Below are positions 8,542-14,288 of a stretch of 14,288 nt of DNA, in pieces (within the stretch, counting starts at the first letter, position 1; every line of letters begins with the position of its first letter). The notes beneath the pieces were generated by a model. The model ran no database searches. It had not been told where the DNA came from and saw nothing but the letters and a program-made list of their open reading frames with translations. The DNA is from DATBMY01 sp036554605. Its GTDB lineage: Bacteria; Acidobacteriota; Blastocatellia; UBA7656. Position numbers and translations under genes: made by a program. Location of the stretch: positions 1-14,288 of the forward strand of contig DATBMY010000050.1 of NCBI GenBank assembly GCA_036554605.1, written 5' to 3'.

Positions 8542-9365
8542 GGATAGGCATCATAGCAACGGGCGGCGACGGGCGGGCCGGGACTTCCACGTCGCAAAAG
8601 ATGGCGGACCGCCTTGTCGAGCTTGGCGCCACGGTCGAGATGATATACCCGGAGGCGGCCGCCGTATCGATCGACCGGTTGAGCCCCGTGCACGACCTCT
8701 ACGTTTTGAAATCGAGCTCCGAGCCGGCGCTCTGTTACGCGGCGGCGCTCGATGCCGCGGGGGCTCGCATGATCAACCCGTACGCGGCCGCTTCGGCGAT
8801 GAAGGATAAGGTCATCACCGCAAAGATGCTTCAATCGGCGGGCGTGCCGGTGCCGGAAGCCTTCATCGCCGCCGGTGCGAGCCAGCTTGCCGAAGCGGTA
8901 GATTCCGGCCCCCTGGTCATCAAACCCTACTGGGCCGGCTCGAAAGGGCGCGGCGTTCAAATAGTTCGCGACCGCCGGGAGCTTGCCGAGGTTTCAGTCG
9001 CGGACGGCGTCGTCTTCGCGCAGCGGTACCACGAGCCGGACGGGCGCGACAATAAGATTTACGTGATAGCGGGCGAGGTCTTTGGCGTGTCGAGGGTCTG
9101 GCCCGCGCGCACCCACGAAGATAAGCTCGGCCAGTCGCTCGAAGTCACCTCCGAGCTAAAAGATATAGCCGAAAGATGCGGTCGCGCCTTCAGGGTAGAT
9201 CTGTTCGGGGTCGATATTATATTTAGCAAAGGCCGCCCCCTTGTCGTCGACATAAACAGCTTCCCCGGATTTAAGGGAGTGGCTGACGCCGACCGGCGGC
9301 TCGCCGAATATATATACCGGGCCGCACAAGAAGATGTGACTACAGTTGTGACAAGCAGACAGTGA
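8538..9365 (+). CDS. ATP-grasp enzyme 2 (RimK/ITPK-like, D-x-N type)
   Basis: This is a 275-residue protein whose ATG overlaps the previous stop as ATGA. The N-terminal domain (MRIGIIATGGDG; DLYVLKSSSE near 53-62) is followed by the ATP-grasp fold: Lys91, VIKPYWAGSKGRGV with Lys129 and a glycine-rich loop at 134-139, NKIYVIAGEVFGV, and metal ligands Asp226, Asp238 and Asn240 in VVDINSFPGFKGV. That last motif is close to the VIDINAFPGYEGV segment of inositol-trisphosphate 5/6-kinases, whereas RimK usually has E-x-N. It is likely soluble and cytoplasmic. Its closest relative in the window is the following gene; both share the DLY(V/I)LKS and NPY blocks and look like an old tandem duplication. 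The last residues (VTTVVTSRQ) are encoded by a GTGAC-repeat tract and may be a recent extension. Confidence 0.88.
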   Translation: MRIGIIATGGDGRAGTSTSQKMADRLVELGATVEMIYPEAAAVSIDRLSPVHDLYVLKSSSEPALCYAAALDAAGARMINPYAAASAMKDKVITAKMLQSAGVPVPEAFIAAGASQLAEAVDSGPLVIKPYWAGSKGRGVQIVRDRRELAEVSVADGVVFAQRYHEPDGRDNKIYVIAGEVFGVSRVWPARTHEDKLGQSLEVTSELKDIAERCGRAFRVDLFGVDIIFSKGRPLVVDINSFPGFKGVADADRRLAEYIYRAAQEDVTTVVTSRQ

Positions 9366-9401
9366 CAAGAGATCTTTTTCTTGTCACTCGTCACCTCTCA
9401 C
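9336..9401. repeat. Degenerate heptanucleotide repeat tract that folds into a hairpin
   Basis: GTGAC occurs at 9336, 9348 and 9362; the last two are GTGACAA exactly 14 bp apart. Beyond a short T-run the complement continues in 7-bp steps: TTGTCAC (9381-9387), TCGTCAC (9388-9394), CTCTCAC (9395-9401). The two halves pair as AGTGACAAG (9361-9369) with CTTGTCACT (9380-9388), and inner A-T/G-T pairs extend the stem to about 12 bp around a 4-base loop. The tract covers the stop codon of ATP-grasp gene 2 and the start of the 61-bp gap after it. It could be an intercistronic attenuator or the remains of a short repeat family. Confidence 0.6.
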
Positions 9402-9426
9402 TCTCATTGATAACGGAGCGTACTTA

Positions 9427-10266
9427 ATGAAACTACATTTTATGATTGTTCGACGGGTTCCGCCGGTGCCCAGTCCCGTGCTGGTAGAGGCATACGGGAT
9501 ACTGAGGCAGCGGGGATATGAAATTGACGAAAGCATTGCCGAAGAGGTGATCGTGAACTCCGACCGGCTCACGCCTTCGGCCGATCTTTATATCCTCAAA
9601 TCGCACACGGAGCTTTCGCTGAGCCTTGCCGGAGTGCTCTTCACGCAGGGCGCGCGATTGCTCAACCCGTACCAGTCCTGCTCGCTTACGCAAAACAAGA
9701 TCGTTGTATCGCGGCTCCTGAGCGAAGCCGACGTTCCCGCGCCGCGCTCGTGGGTGACGGGAGATATGAGTCTGGCGCGCCAGCTCGTCGAGGAGACGCC
9801 GCTCATCATAAAGCCATACATGGGCCATCGCGGCGCGGGCATACGCCTCATTCGCACCGCGGACGAGCTGGCCCAGGTCCCCCAGCCCGACCTGCCGGTC
9901 ATCATACAGGAGTACATCGAAGGCACCGGGCAGGACTTGAAGATATATGTCGTAGGCGACCAGGTCTTCGGCGTTCGAAAAGAATTCTCGGAGACGAGTT
10001 TTTCGGTGCCGGGCGTCCCCGGCGAGATAAGCGAGGAAGTGCGCCAGCTCTCGCTGCGGGCCGGCCGCGTCTGCGGGCTTGGACTTTATGGGCTCGATAT
10101 TATCGAAAGCCCGCGCGGCCCGTTCGTCGTCGACTTGAACTATTTCCCCGGCTACAAGGGCGTGCCCAACGCCGCGCCGATGATCGCCGATTACATCGAC
10201 GCCTATGCAAAGGGAGACGTCACGCTCAGGCCGCCGGAGCCACGCGCGCTCGGCGCCGGATCCTAG
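9427..10266 (+). CDS. ATP-grasp enzyme 3 (RimK/ITPK-like, D-x-N type)
   Basis: This is a 279-residue protein. The ATG at 9427 has GGAG about 9 nt upstream. Residues 1-85 are the N-terminal domain (MKLHFMIVRRVPPVPSP; DLYILKSHTE near 53-62; LLNPYQS). The ATP-grasp part has Lys91, IIKPYMGHRGAGI with Lys129 and a glycine-rich loop, QEYIEGTGQDLKIYVVGD, and the metal ligands Asp224, Asp236 and Asn238 in VVDLNYFPGYKGV. As in gene 2 this is the ITPK-like D-x-N-x-FPGYKG signature. The substrate is unknown. The gene ends 11 bp before the transporter start. A substrate chain built stepwise by three ligases or kinases is the simplest reading of the trio, but that is inference. Confidence 0.88.
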   Translation: MKLHFMIVRRVPPVPSPVLVEAYGILRQRGYEIDESIAEEVIVNSDRLTPSADLYILKSHTELSLSLAGVLFTQGARLLNPYQSCSLTQNKIVVSRLLSEADVPAPRSWVTGDMSLARQLVEETPLIIKPYMGHRGAGIRLIRTADELAQVPQPDLPVIIQEYIEGTGQDLKIYVVGDQVFGVRKEFSETSFSVPGVPGEISEEVRQLSLRAGRVCGLGLYGLDIIESPRGPFVVDLNYFPGYKGVPNAAPMIADYIDAYAKGDVTLRPPEPRALGAGS

Positions 10267-10277
10267 CAGCACCATCG

Positions 10278-11585
10278 ATGAGTTTTAAGAGGCCCGATGT
10301 AAGCGGGGCGTTGCTGGCCATCATAGGCGAGGGGTTCTTCTCGCGTCTGAGCTTTGGCGTTATAAGCTTCGCCCTGCCGCTTTACGCTCTGCACCTCGGG
10401 CTTAGCCTCACCGAGATCGGCCTTCTTCTATCGCTCAACGCGGTAGCCGAGCAAGCGCTCAAGCCCGTCGCGGGACACGCGGCCGACCGGTTCGGGCTCA
10501 AGCCGGTCTTCACGCTTGCCATTTCGCTGCGCTCTTTAGTGGCCTTCCTGCTCGTCTTCGCCGCCGCCCCGTGGCAGCTTTTTGCAATAAGGGCTCTGCA
10601 CGGCATATCCGAATCGCTGCGCGACCCGTCGGTCAATGCGCTTATCGCCGAAAGCGGAAACCATCGACGGCTCGCGTCATCTTTCGCCTGGTACGCGACG
10701 GCCAAGTCCGTGGCCGGCTCTCTCGGCAAGGCCGCCACCGGCGTCGTGCTCGCGCTCACCGCATACGATTACTCACAGGTATTCTTCTCGGCATTCATAC
10801 TCTCGGCGCTCCCGCTTTATGTCGTCGCTCGCTATGTCAAGGAGCCTTCGCGCGCGGAAGATCCTGAATCTAACGATGCCGGTCAAGACGATACGCGAGA
10901 GCGGTCCGGGCAAAATGAACCCGCCGCCCAATCACGCCCGCCCGTTTCCGTCCGAGCCTTCGCCATACTCGGCTTTCTGATAGCGGGGACGGCAAACATG
11001 CTGCATAACCTCTTTCCGGTCGTCGCCATCGAGTACGCGGGGCTGACGGCGGCCGAGACCGGTTTGATTTACACGCTGGCAATCCCGGTGGTGATCGTAT
11101 CGGGTCCGGCATTCGGCTGGGTCTCCGATCATGTTAGCCGCAAGCTGGTGTTGATGGTCCGGGGCATTGCCAACGTCTTCTCGTCGATCATCTATCTGGC
11201 CTTTCCGACTTTCGTGGGACTGGCCTCGGGCAAAGTCATAGACGACATGGGGAAGGCGGCCTTTCGCCCCGCATGGGGCGCGCTTATGACTTATGTGTCG
11301 GGCTTTGACCGCAGCCGCCGGGCGCGCACCATGGGTTACCTCGGTTTCGGCGAGGGGGTGGGCGAGATCATCGGGCCGGTGCTTGCTGGTTTGCTCTGGA
11401 ACATGTGGGGGCTTGTGGCCGTTGTGATAGCGAGAGTTGTGCTCGCGCTCGCAAGCGAGCTTTACGCCATCGGTCTGGTTCGCTCGCTTGAAAAGACGGG
11501 ATGGCGTTACGGGCGCAACAGTGATAAGTTTGAGCGTTCCGAGCGCGGCGCGGGTGATAACCTGCAAGGCGCCGGGCTTTCTTAA
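10278..11585 (+). CDS. Major facilitator superfamily transporter, probable exporter
   Basis: This is a 435-residue polytopic protein with about 12 hydrophobic helices. The ATG at 10278 is chosen because it is just after the previous stop and begins MSFKRPDVSGALLAIIGEGF, a typical cytosolic lead into the first helix. The open frame extends further upstream only as an overlap with the ATP-grasp gene. An MFS motif A (GHAADRFGLKP) follows helix 2 and a second copy (GWVSDHVSRKL) follows helix 8. A hydrophilic loop of about 35 residues (EDPESNDAGQDDTRERS and on) joins the two halves. The ribosome-binding site is weak, so translation is probably coupled to the gene before. Placed last after three ATP-grasp enzymes, it most likely exports their product or imports a precursor. 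Confidence 0.88.
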   Translation: MSFKRPDVSGALLAIIGEGFFSRLSFGVISFALPLYALHLGLSLTEIGLLLSLNAVAEQALKPVAGHAADRFGLKPVFTLAISLRSLVAFLLVFAAAPWQLFAIRALHGISESLRDPSVNALIAESGNHRRLASSFAWYATAKSVAGSLGKAATGVVLALTAYDYSQVFFSAFILSALPLYVVARYVKEPSRAEDPESNDAGQDDTRERSGQNEPAAQSRPPVSVRAFAILGFLIAGTANMLHNLFPVVAIEYAGLTAAETGLIYTLAIPVVIVSGPAFGWVSDHVSRKLVLMVRGIANVFSSIIYLAFPTFVGLASGKVIDDMGKAAFRPAWGALMTYVSGFDRSRRARTMGYLGFGEGVGEIIGPVLAGLLWNMWGLVAVVIARVVLALASELYAIGLVRSLEKTGWRYGRNSDKFERSERGAGDNLQGAGLS

Positions 11586-11611
11586 AAGAAGTAAGGATGG
11601 GAGAGAGATAT

Positions 11612-12646
11612 ATGAATAAGAATAAGCAGCATGAAAGAATCGAATTGAATAATGGCATTGAACAAAACAGGCGGCTCGCAAGGGCCGCGGCTTTTTTTCT
11701 CGTGATAGTTCTTAGCTGGGCTTGCGGCGGCACGAGCAACAACCAGCAGCCTGTTGCTCAGGGCGGCGGCAATGCCGGTACCAAAGCCAGTAAAAGTAAG
11801 AACGTTTCGGGCACAAGAATAAACGGCGGGAAATACGAGGCGAGCGGGGTAGCGCAGGTGCCCGGGACCGACAAGGTGCTCTTCGTCGACGATGGCCGTT
11901 CCGACGAAGTCTTCGTGATGCAAGTCGACGCGGCGGGGCAGCAGGTCGGCAACGTGACCGCGATAAGGCTGGGCGCGACGGTCGAAAACCCTGAAGGCAT
12001 AACGCACGACGGGTCGCGATTCTACGTCGTCAGCTCGGCGTCGAACCCCAAGGAGCGCGAGAAAAACTCTATTGTCCGGTTCGCCTTCGACCCGGCCGCG
12101 CAGACCGTATCGAACGTCGAAGTAATACCTGACATACGTATGCATCTGACTTCAAGAGTCCCGGCGCTCAGAGGCGAGGCCGAAAAGAAGGGCAAGGACG
12201 GCGGCCTGAACATAGAAGGCATCGCGTGGGACCCTCAGAATCAGAGATTGCTGCTCGGGCTGCGCTCGCCGATACCGGCCGGGCAGGCGCTCGTTGTGCC
12301 GCTCAAGATGCGCGACGCGGCCGGTCCTTTCACGGCCGACAATATAAACTTTGAGGCCGCGACTCCCGTGCAGCTATCGCTGGGAGGAGCGGGCGTGCGC
12401 GACATTCAGTATGATTCCCGGCTGCAGGGGTTCCTCCTGATATCCGGCGCGCCGGAGAACCAGGATAAGGGCGATTTCTCCCTGTGGCAGTGGGACGGCT
12501 CGTCGCAGCCGGTCAGGAGAATAGCCCTGGAGCCCGGCATGAAGCCCGAAGCCATTACCGAATTTAAGATGGGCGACCAGGGCTTTATGTTGATACTCGG
12601 CGACGAGAGCCGCTACGTTACGTTCGATTACATCGATCTGTCGTAA
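11612..12646 (+). CDS. DUF3616-like secreted or lipid-anchored beta-propeller-type protein
   Basis: This is a 344-residue protein. The ATG at 11612 is preferred because GGGAG lies 8 nt upstream; an in-frame ATG at 11597 has AAGG directly against it. Residues 22-38 are a hydrophobic signal segment ending SWAC, followed by GGTSNNQQ and a Gly/Lys-rich linker. This looks like a lipoprotein, although Trp at -2 and Ser at -3 are unusual for a lipobox. The body has repeated four-stranded units, as in a propeller (DKVLFVDDGRSDEVFVM, NPEGITHDGSRFYVVSSAS). The block LNIEGIAWDPQNQRLLLGLR at 199-218, with GQALVVPL after it, is the hallmark I recall for DUF3616. It starts 26 bp after the transporter, so it may act outside the membrane on the exported product. 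The function is unknown. Confidence 0.75.
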   Translation: MNKNKQHERIELNNGIEQNRRLARAAAFFLVIVLSWACGGTSNNQQPVAQGGGNAGTKASKSKNVSGTRINGGKYEASGVAQVPGTDKVLFVDDGRSDEVFVMQVDAAGQQVGNVTAIRLGATVENPEGITHDGSRFYVVSSASNPKEREKNSIVRFAFDPAAQTVSNVEVIPDIRMHLTSRVPALRGEAEKKGKDGGLNIEGIAWDPQNQRLLLGLRSPIPAGQALVVPLKMRDAAGPFTADNINFEAATPVQLSLGGAGVRDIQYDSRLQGFLLISGAPENQDKGDFSLWQWDGSSQPVRRIALEPGMKPEAITEFKMGDQGFMLILGDESRYVTFDYIDLS

Positions 12647-12676
12647 ACGGCTTAGTATCGAGTGATGTTAATGTGG

Positions 12677-12721
12677 AGAGCGGCAACTTGTTGCCGCTCT
12701 GGTCAGGGCCGGCTTGCCGGC
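12677..12721 (+). terminator. Two tandem hairpins after the DUF3616-like gene, both with CTTG loops
   Basis: The first stem is 10 bp, AGAGCGGCAA (12677-12686) with TTGCCGCTCT (12691-12700). The second is 5 bp, GCCGG (12708-12712) with CCGGC (12717-12721). Both have the same CTTG loop, and in the second it is closed by G-C, as in the stable CUUG tetraloop. Only short T-tracts follow. They probably help end the plus-strand transcript or protect its 3' end. Confidence 0.55.
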
Positions 12722-12743
12722 TCGTTTACTTGATTAGAAAGCA

Positions 12744-12769
12744 GACCCGCCCGCGATAGCGGGCGGGTC
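12744..12769. terminator. Bidirectional terminator between convergent genes
   Basis: An 11-bp perfect GC-rich stem, GACCCGCCCGC (12744-12754) with GCGGGCGGGTC (12759-12769), encloses a GATA loop. On the minus strand it is followed by TGCTTTCTAATC and lies 8 bp past the stop of the dehydrogenase gene. On the plus strand it is followed by GCGGTGTTTC. It suits both the DUF3616-like gene (+) and the dehydrogenase gene (-), better on the minus side. Confidence 0.75.
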
Positions 12770-12777
12770 GCGGTGTT

Positions 12778-13947
12778 TCAAGCATGGCGGTGCGTGGGGT
12801 GCTCTTCCGCGTTGCGCGCGTACTCTTCGATTATAAGCCTCGATAATGGATTCCAGGGCCGCAGCCGCGCCACGGTGTCGAGCGCGTGCGCGGGACCGTT
12901 CTGCGTCACGAGCTTATTAAGCTCGACCGATTGCGGGTCTTCGGCTTGATAGTAGGTAAGCGCGGCCGCGCAACCTTTAATCAGGTTTGGAGAGTTGATC
13001 CCGTAACGGTAGGCCAGCTTGGCCGGGCCGACAAGCCGGTCGTCGGCTTGCAGCTTTCTAATGGGGTCGCGCCCCACTCTGCCTATAGTGTCCATTAACG
13101 CCGCGTTTGAGAACGTCTCCAATATCTCGTTGATGAACGCCGCGTAATGAAGCGTGCGCCCGTGCTTGGCCTGAAGCGCGCGCTGCGCTTCGAGCATCGC
13201 GCCTATTACCGCGCGGCTCACTTCTTCGTCATCCATCGCCTCGTGAATATACCTGTACCCGCGCATCACCCCCATGTAAGCGCAGACCGCGTGGCCGCAA
13301 TTAAGCACGTAGAGCTTCTCTTCCATGCAGGCCGGGAAGTTGTCGAGCCCCTTGAAGGGCGGCAAAACTTCGAAGTCGCGCTTGACCTGCAGGTTATCGA
13401 AGAGCACATCGCCGACGGCGTCCGCGGTAAAGACAAGCCTCCCGTCGGGATCGCTCTCCTGCCCCGAAACTACGCGGTCCGAGATGGCGGCGTTAAAGCC
13501 TATGCGGTCCTGCACCTGCTGCGTGAACTGGAAAGGCACGTTCGTGTAGATGAGCCGTTCGAGCTGCGAGCCCGCGTTCTTGAGGTTTTCGCAGCAGAAG
13601 ACATCGAGCGGGCTCGTCACGCCGGACCTGATGCGGTGAAGGATCGCATGCGCCAGCAGCGGCGCGATCTGGGGCAGGTTGTCGGGCCGCACGGAGGTGA
13701 ATACCTGGTCGGCCCGCATCACCTCTTCGGCAAACTCAGGCCGCAGGAAGTTGACCGCTCGCACTCCGCGCACCTCTATGCGCGCTTCGATTGCGCCTTT
13801 CACTATCACGTCGTAGCCGTGACGGTTGAGGGCCTCTATTATTTCGTCGCGCCGCGCCGCGAGCACTATCTCGTGCCCCTGCATCGCCAGCGCAAGGCCG
13901 AGCGCCCCGCAACCGACGCGGCCAGCCCCGATGATAACTATTCTCAC
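12778..13947 (-). CDS. mtlD: Mannitol-1-phosphate 5-dehydrogenase-like polyol dehydrogenase
   Basis: This is a 389-residue protein, close to the 382 of E. coli MtlD. The GTG at 13947 is chosen because GGAAGG is 8 nt upstream and translation begins directly with the NAD-binding strand MRIVIIGAGRVGCGALG. An ATG at 14010 would overlap the receiver gene and add 21 polar residues. The central part has VFCCENLKNAGSQLE, like the CEN motif of MtlD. The catalytic block KLYVLNCGHAVCAYMG supplies Lys211, Asn216 and His219, the K/N/H set of the long-chain polyol dehydrogenases. The C-terminal domain has GRVGRDPIRKL and DRLVGPA. The enzyme should interconvert fructose 6-phosphate and mannitol 1-phosphate with NAD(H). 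A related hexuronate reductase is the main alternative. No mannitol PTS gene is visible. It starts 22 bp after the receiver gene, so the two are probably co-transcribed. Confidence 0.8.
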   Translation of the reverse strand: MRIVIIGAGRVGCGALGLALAMQGHEIVLAARRDEIIEALNRHGYDVIVKGAIEARIEVRGVRAVNFLRPEFAEEVMRADQVFTSVRPDNLPQIAPLLAHAILHRIRSGVTSPLDVFCCENLKNAGSQLERLIYTNVPFQFTQQVQDRIGFNAAISDRVVSGQESDPDGRLVFTADAVGDVLFDNLQVKRDFEVLPPFKGLDNFPACMEEKLYVLNCGHAVCAYMGVMRGYRYIHEAMDDEEVSRAVIGAMLEAQRALQAKHGRTLHYAAFINEILETFSNAALMDTIGRVGRDPIRKLQADDRLVGPAKLAYRYGINSPNLIKGCAAALTYYQAEDPQSVELNKLVTQNGPAHALDTVARLRPWNPLSRLIIEEYARNAEEHPTHRHA

Positions 13948-13969
13948 GACCCTTTCCTTCCGGTGAAGC

Positions 13970-14288
13970 TCATCTGAGCAGCGCCTCCATCTTTGCGAGC
14001 AGCTCTTCAAAGACCATGTTGCGCTTGCTTATAAAATCGTCCGCGCCCGCGCCGAGCGCCTCTATCTTATCCTCGACCCCCTGGCGGTGCCCGATCAGTA
14101 TGACCGGCATGTCGAGGTTGGCCTTGCGCAGGTCGCGGCAGACATCGAATCCCGAGCGGTGCTCCAGCAGCGCGTCGAGCACGAGCACGTCATAATGATA
14201 GTCGGAACTGACGGCCCGCTCGATTGCCACCTGCCCATCCTGCACCCGGTCGACTAAGTAGTTTTCGGCTTCGAGCCCGCGTTCGAGC
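13970..14288 (-). CDS. Response-regulator receiver domain, N-terminus cut by window edge
   Basis: 105 residues are visible, in frame to the right edge, so the first strand and its acidic pair are outside. The visible order fits a CheY-like fold: GLEAENYLVDRVQDGQVAIE (helix 1 and strand 2), YDVLVLDALLEHRSGFDVCR with the phospho-acceptor Asp38 of the visible part, MPVILIGHRQ (strand 4), ALGAGADDFISK with conserved Lys88, then a final helix. It stops right after the receiver fold with no DNA-binding domain, so this is either a stand-alone receiver or the C-terminal receiver of a larger hybrid protein. The usual Thr/Ser after strand 4 is Gly66, and the Pro after the Lys is Arg89. It lies just upstream of the mannitol-1-phosphate dehydrogenase-like gene. 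Confidence 0.8.
   Translation of the reverse strand, partial: LERGLEAENYLVDRVQDGQVAIERAVSSDYHYDVLVLDALLEHRSGFDVCRDLRKANLDMPVILIGHRQGVEDKIEALGAGADDFISKRNMVFEELLAKMEALLR

Noticed and set aside
7708..10266. Graspetide (omega-ester peptide) cluster
   Set aside because: ATP-grasp enzymes with a transporter recall such clusters, but no small precursor-peptide gene fits in the gaps of 61 and 11 bp or in 7571-7707.
9433..10275. Open minus-strand frame of 280 codons opposite ATP-grasp gene 3
   Set aside because: It is an antisense shadow with Arg/Ala-rich composition, no recognisable domain and no ribosome-binding site; the plus strand has a clear protein family.
9750..10277. N-terminal extension of the MFS transporter frame (176 extra codons)
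   Set aside because: It overlaps the well-supported ATP-grasp gene 3 in another frame and is Arg/Gly/Pro-rich low-complexity shadow sequence; the transporter's natural start is the ATG at 10278.
13147..13977. Open plus-strand frame of 276 codons opposite the dehydrogenase gene
   Set aside because: Antisense shadow of the MtlD-like gene; rich in Arg, His and Val with no domain.
13948..14010. ATG at 14010 as start of the dehydrogenase
   Set aside because: It would add 21 polar residues before the NAD-binding strand and overlap the receiver gene; the GTG at 13947 has a good ribosome-binding site and gives the usual MtlD length.

Overview
The window looks like a piece of a GC-rich Gram-negative chromosome. 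The best guess is an Acidobacteriota genome, probably of the Blastocatellia type. That rests on three things: a large carboxypeptidase-regulatory/TonB-receptor-like outer-membrane protein, a Ser/Thr kinase fused to a formylglycine-enzyme-like domain, and a PEGA-domain protein beside them. The assignment is inference from gene content; no rRNA or tRNA is present.

Layout. Positions 1-7339 are on the minus strand. In order of transcription they carry a secreted protein with what looks like an atypical (HipA/Fam20/PI3K-like) kinase core (7339-6284), a transmembrane Ser/Thr kinase (6119-4119), a secreted PEGA-repeat protein (4087-2675), and the N-terminal 860 residues of a TonB-dependent-receptor-like protein that runs off the left edge (2582-1). 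The Ser/Thr kinase has its own strong-looking promoter (6168-6196). The kinase, PEGA and receptor genes follow one another closely, so they may form one envelope-signalling transcript. The 368-bp region 7340-7707 is a divergent control region with one promoter in each direction and a hairpin-rich leader for the minus-strand gene.

Positions 7708-12646 are on the plus strand and form a compact cluster: three different ATP-grasp enzymes in a row (277, 275 and 279 codons), an MFS transporter (435 codons) and a DUF3616-like envelope protein (344 codons). The first two genes overlap by 4 bp, and the other spacings are 61 bp or less. The second and third ATP-grasp proteins end in a D-x-N-x-F-P-G-x-K-G-V signature that resembles inositol-trisphosphate 5/6-kinase (ITPK) as much as RimK. 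This ATP-grasp trio plus exporter is the best candidate in the window for an undescribed biosynthetic or modification system. Its product cannot be read from the sequence.

Positions 12647-12777 hold three hairpins, the last being a strong bidirectional terminator between convergent genes. Positions 12778-14288 (minus strand) carry a mannitol-1-phosphate 5-dehydrogenase-like enzyme and, upstream of it, the C-terminal part of a divergent response-regulator receiver domain that is cut by the right edge.
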